Shown piece by piece: positions 60,260-64,000 of a DNA stretch of 64,000 nucleotides (position 1 is the stretch's first letter; each line of letters opens with the position of its first letter). Origin of the DNA: Jackrogersella multiformis. Its lineage: Eukaryota; Ascomycota; Sordariomycetes; Xylariales; Hypoxylaceae. The notes below the pieces were generated by a model. It was not told the origin of the DNA. It saw only the letters and a program-made list of their open reading frames with translations, and did no database searches. The position numbers and the translations under genes were made by a program. The stretch covers positions 1,178,001-1,242,000 of the forward strand of contig CADCXD010000004.1 in assembly GCA_902806575.1 (NCBI GenBank), read 5' to 3'.

Positions 60260-63137
60260 GATGATAAAAGAAAGAAGCGTTGATGGCCTTATTTGGTTGT
60301 TTTGTTGTTATTGTTGCTAATGTTGCTGTTGTTGGTGGTGGTTGTAGTGATGGTAGTGATGTTGGTAGGTAGTGCCTTGTTCGTGAACACTGCGGGGTAG
60401 TAATTAGGAAGAGACTTGAGCGTAATAAGGATTGGGGCTATATATTCGGGGTAAGACAATCAAGATGGAGTCTATATATAAGTAGCTAAATAGCTACAGC
60501 TTCCATCCGAAGCTATGAGGTGGCGGAGTCACAAGGAGGAAGAAGGACAAAGAGCGATGGCCAAGGGCAAGAACCAGATGTTGGTGAGAGACGAGGGAGA
60601 GGCACTTTTTGTATTACGGCAAAAAGATTGGGAGTTGGGAGAATGAGAAGGCGTGGAAACGTAGCACACCACGCCTGCATTGTATTATAGTACATACCGT
60701 ACATATGCAGTCTCCGGTACAGCAGGAGCTACACAAAGTACGACTAGGTACCTGCACCCCCCTCCAGACCCCGTCAAGGTGGGATGGAGGCAAGCGTAGG
60801 CAAGCATAACCCGCAGGATTGCTCACCTTTAACCCCTAAAATATGCAAAACGTGACCTACCTGCCTACTAGTCAGGGCACTCCCAATAATCAGATACTAG
60901 CCGCACTTGACTGGACTACTAGAACTCGCCGACTCGGACCGGGGGTCGTTGAACGCCATGTGGGGCTATATTATCTTCCGCTCGACCGTTTTCATCTTCA
61001 AACCCCCGTTCTTCTTTCCATTCTAGCCATTCTAGACTATACGATGGAACCTTCCACCTCCAACGCTCTATTATTTCGATGCCCAGAGTGTACTTAAAGC
61101 TTTTCCAAGCCTTTTCCGTGGGCGCAAGTATTGAATCACAATTCACCTGACTTTCGACGCACGCACCTTGGTATTGATCTCACACCCTCCTAGGCTGATC
61201 TACTACACAGTAGTATGTAGAAGGGTAGGATGACTGGATGGGTTCTAGTTGTAGCTCTAGGCCTTGCTATGTAGAAAAACCCTTTGGACCGGGCGTGGGT
61301 GTTGATAAGTTTGGGATTGACTTCCTTGTCGCTCGAGCTAAGCATGTCCAATGAGCCTATAAACAAGCACCATTGAGAGCGAATCTTGACGAATATCTAA
61401 TCTAACTTATCGCCCTCTTAGGAACATCACACCATGCCATTGCATGAATATTCACCAACGGACTCCAATATAAATAGTAAGGAGCCTTGGCTATTTTACT
61501 GGTATGCTGGTCTGTCCACCTAGGCATGTAGGGAGGGAGGCTCGCAGGTTATACATAAATAAAGACAACTGCAAGCAAGCAGCCGAAATTCGTCTATTCC
61601 AGCCTAGCGGTAGGAACGGTAATGATTTATTGGTAGGTAGACGAGAACCATCTATCCGGGCCTCTGTTTTTAGGACCGTCTGTTGGTTCCCGGCGCCTTA
61701 CATAGTAGAACACTGATGGCTACGTACATAAGGTAGCCCCTTGGCGAACGTGTCACTCAATGTAACCAACAAGTACCTAGGTATGAGGTGGTATAGTGAA
61801 CATACATCGAACAAAAATGTACAATCTCTCGTCTCAGTGTCGTGATTATTGGCTTTTAGTTTTTGATTCTGCAATCCCTATTAGTCAAAGCCTTCCAAGG
61901 GTTCCAAGGACTAAGGGTTGCTTCATGATGCCCACCGAATCCCAAGTACGGGGGACCGACCGAACTCCAAACCCTTCCCATTCTCCCCGCCTCCTACCCC
62001 TCGCCCCATCCCATCCCCGCATTCGCTCCTAGACTACCTAGTCCTCAGACTATCCTAGACAAGCCCCTTGCAGCCAAGCAGTACGCTAATCATTGTACGT
62101 ACTTAATATCTCCGCAGCTCCGTTGCTCTCGTGCACAATCGGAAGGATTCAAGAACTCTTAGGAATTATCCTCGTTTACATGCATAGTAAACTGATGACA
62201 TTGAGTTACCTTCCAAGGTACGCTTTATTACATGGCAGCTGCATGGTCACGATTGCCATCCGTCTACCGGCGAATGATAAGGGATCAATATAACCCCTAA
62301 TCCCCAGCTTTGCCTATCAATAAATGCCGATTTTATATAAGACGATCGAACGAGAGAAAAACGTTATGTCGTCACATTTGCCAAGCTTCCTTCTGTCCTT
62401 GTCCAGAACTCGAGCCTTGTTAGTGAGATTGTGGGGGAAGCCAGGATTCTCCAGTTTGCCATGAGATGTATGGCTTGGCATGATAACTACCCCTATATGT
62501 GGCTTCATGGACGATGAAAGGTTAAAATATCACTGCCCGCCATCTCTACATGAGGTATCCTTGTTTGGTCTATAACCGCAAGAAGAGATTCTAAGGCACC
62601 ATGTCTCCTAGTACTAGCTCATTGAATACCTATATTCTGATCCGGATACGTTAGACGCGATATACTAAGTGTCTCCTAGCCGAGGTAGATATAAAGAATC
62701 CTGTATGGTCACGGCTATGTCTATGCAAGCTTAGAGCCTCATGCCCCACCGTTGTTCCGGCTGGTATCTAAGCTGCCGGCACTCGGTTACATAAATATGG
62801 CCATTGCGGGATGCGACTCTCAGACGGCGACGTCATGCGAGACGGGACCAATTCGGCCTTTCGGGAAGACCTGGATAACGACGTTTCCGAGATACCGTTC
62901 ACCAAAAAATAAGCAGTTTAATCGGTCACCGCAGTCTCGGAACCTCATTTATTTCGATAAGAGAATTAGTTATCAATTAAAGTCAAAGCGGATATCATTA
63001 CTGTACTGCGAAATGCACTGCGGTCATCTTCTAGGTAGTTTTGCCGAATCGTAATCATAAAACCAGCCACTGCTCCATGAACCCAAAGCCAGTCGCATAT
63101 ATCAATTTTTTTTTCATTAGCCGGCGAGTCAGTCCAC
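60260..63137. other. 2.9-kb intergenic region
   Basis: Left part is the acetyl-CoA synthetase promoter/leader with a long GTT-rich (CAA on the gene strand) stretch near 60290-60370. One ACCTAGGT core at 61775. No gene is supported; the right end borders the RFC subunit's 3' end, which may extend slightly into it. Confidence 0.55.
60290..60372. repeat. GTT-rich low-complexity tract upstream of facA
   Basis: Imperfect GTT/GTTGTTATT/GGTGGT run starting about 30 bp upstream of the start codon. On the mRNA strand it reads as a CAA/CAC-rich 5' leader, a composition that keeps leaders unstructured. Confidence 0.6.
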
Positions 63138-64000
63138 TTACATTTCCATGCTCATTAGATACATTTCCATTATTCGCATGTACTTGGCAACAAATGCTTC
63201 TAGGTGGAAGATGACCTTCGACCCCATTCTTATCCTGTGTTCGTAGAAGGCGGACCACTTGATGACTTCGGACTTCAAGTCGTCATCAATGTTAACGATG
63301 AGCTTAAAAGTAAGGGTCTTGAGTATCGTGGTGGGCGGTATGCAGTGCGTGAGCAGATCGTATAGCTTTGATCGGACTAGTAAGATACGAGCTGGTGAGT
63401 GTTCCTCCTTGATATCCTTGGCGATCTGTGAGATCAACGCCTCCCAGTCTGGGGGCGGAATGGGCGTCTCATCGGTGACTTTCTCACTATAATTGGTCAG
63501 CCGGTTTATTACGCAAGCGAACTCATGGAATAAGGCAAGATACGTACTTCTGAGCATGTACGGCCTCGTACATTAGCAATGCCCTTCTCAGATTCCGTCC
63601 GCTTTCCTCAGCAATCCTCTTATGCAATCCCTTAACAACAGGCCATCCTTCCTTCTTGGCCGAATCTGCGAGAACAGTTGCAATCTCGTCGACCGTTGGC
63701 GCAGCGACTCGCACGAGAAGTGTTCGACTTCGAATAGGCGCAATGATGTTGGCCGTGCTGTTGGCTAGGAGTATCAATCGCAGATTCGGACTGTATTTCT
63801 CCATTGTTCTTCTCAGGGCCGCCTGAGCATCTCGTGTTAAATGGTCTGCCTCGTTGATGACAACGACCTTGAACTTTTGTTTGGCTGACTGGTCGACCTG
63901 TTGTGTCTGGGCGACTTCTTTAAGTAGATCTTGAATGACAACTCGGTCATAGTTTCCAACGTCAGAAGGGGTGATCTCGAGGTGGTAGACTGAGGCGACG
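63138..64000 (-). CDS. Replication factor C subunit (human RFC3 / yeast Rfc5 type), partial
   Basis: The 5' end lies beyond the right edge. Two exons are visible (63548-64000 and 63138-63486), about 266 residues. The start of what is seen is VYHLEITPSDVGNYDRVVIQ, a signature of the 38-kDa clamp-loader subunit, followed by FKVVVINEADHLTRDAQAALRRTMEKY (Walker B position NEAD instead of DEAD), sensor-1 LLANSTA and the SRC-type motif IRSRTL. The C-terminal part (EVIKWSAFYEHRIRMGSK, FHLEAFVAKYM) is the collar domain. Role: part of the RFC pentamer that loads PCNA on DNA. The TAA at 63138 overlaps a perfect GTAAGT donor, so a last short exon further left is possible. Confidence 0.93.

Noticed and set aside
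1..64000. Secondary-metabolite cluster or intact transposon
   Set aside because: No polyketide synthase, NRPS, terpene cyclase, transposase, integrase or reverse transcriptase motif was seen in any frame; the two MFS genes are not accompanied by pathway enzymes.

Overview
This window is nuclear DNA of a filamentous ascomycete (Pezizomycotina, most likely Sordariomycetes; Xylariales is a guess from general character, not from a search). The evidence is 50-190 bp introns with GTAAGT/GTATGT donors and CTAAC-type branch points, long AT-rich intergenic stretches, and recognisable fungal genes: RGS, GH72, GH51, ADAM protease, Ssn6, Trp2 and acetyl-CoA synthetase. I assembled 19 protein-coding genes by joining exons by hand. 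I found no rRNA, convincing tRNA, CRISPR array, intact transposon or biosynthetic cluster.

Layout, left to right. 0.6-9 kb, all minus strand: a kinase-like protein with degenerate catalytic motifs, a membrane-anchored short-chain dehydrogenase, and the ribosome-biogenesis WD40 protein Sof1. 11-24 kb, all plus: a GPI-anchored GH72 glucanosyltransferase, a cysteine-rich one-pass membrane protein with an in-frame amber codon, an RGS protein with three membrane segments, a sugar/inositol-type MFS transporter and a DHA1 drug/polyamine-type MFS transporter. 25-36 kb: a GFA-family zinc protein (plus), then on the minus strand anthranilate synthase I (trp2), an unrecognised protein with a mitochondrial-like leader, ribosomal protein L3 and the corepressor Ssn6/Cyc8. 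36-41.6 kb: almost 6 kb with no convincing gene. 41.6-64 kb: a TMEM115-family Golgi membrane protein (minus), a TBL1/Sif2-type LisH-WD40 corepressor (plus), an intracellular GH51 arabinofuranosidase (minus), a small unknown protein (plus), an ADAM metalloprotease (minus), acetyl-CoA synthetase (minus), and a replication factor C subunit cut by the right edge (minus).

The genes do not form one pathway. They are housekeeping functions (translation, ribosome assembly, DNA replication, tryptophan and acetate metabolism, transcriptional corepression) mixed with cell-surface and secretion functions. The trp2 upstream region carries TGACTC-type sites expected for the CPC1/Gcn4 general amino-acid control factor.

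The most striking unexplained structure is a short palindrome, core ACCTAGGT, often extended to TACCTACCTAGGTAGGTA. It recurs at more than 35 places, and I saw none in an assigned coding exon; chance predicts about one copy of an 8-bp palindrome in 64 kb. Other second-look items are the amber codon in the cysteine-rich gene, an out-of-frame last intron in the sugar transporter, a GC-AG intron in the same gene, coding exons as short as 3-27 bp, and an 18-bp perfect GC palindrome.
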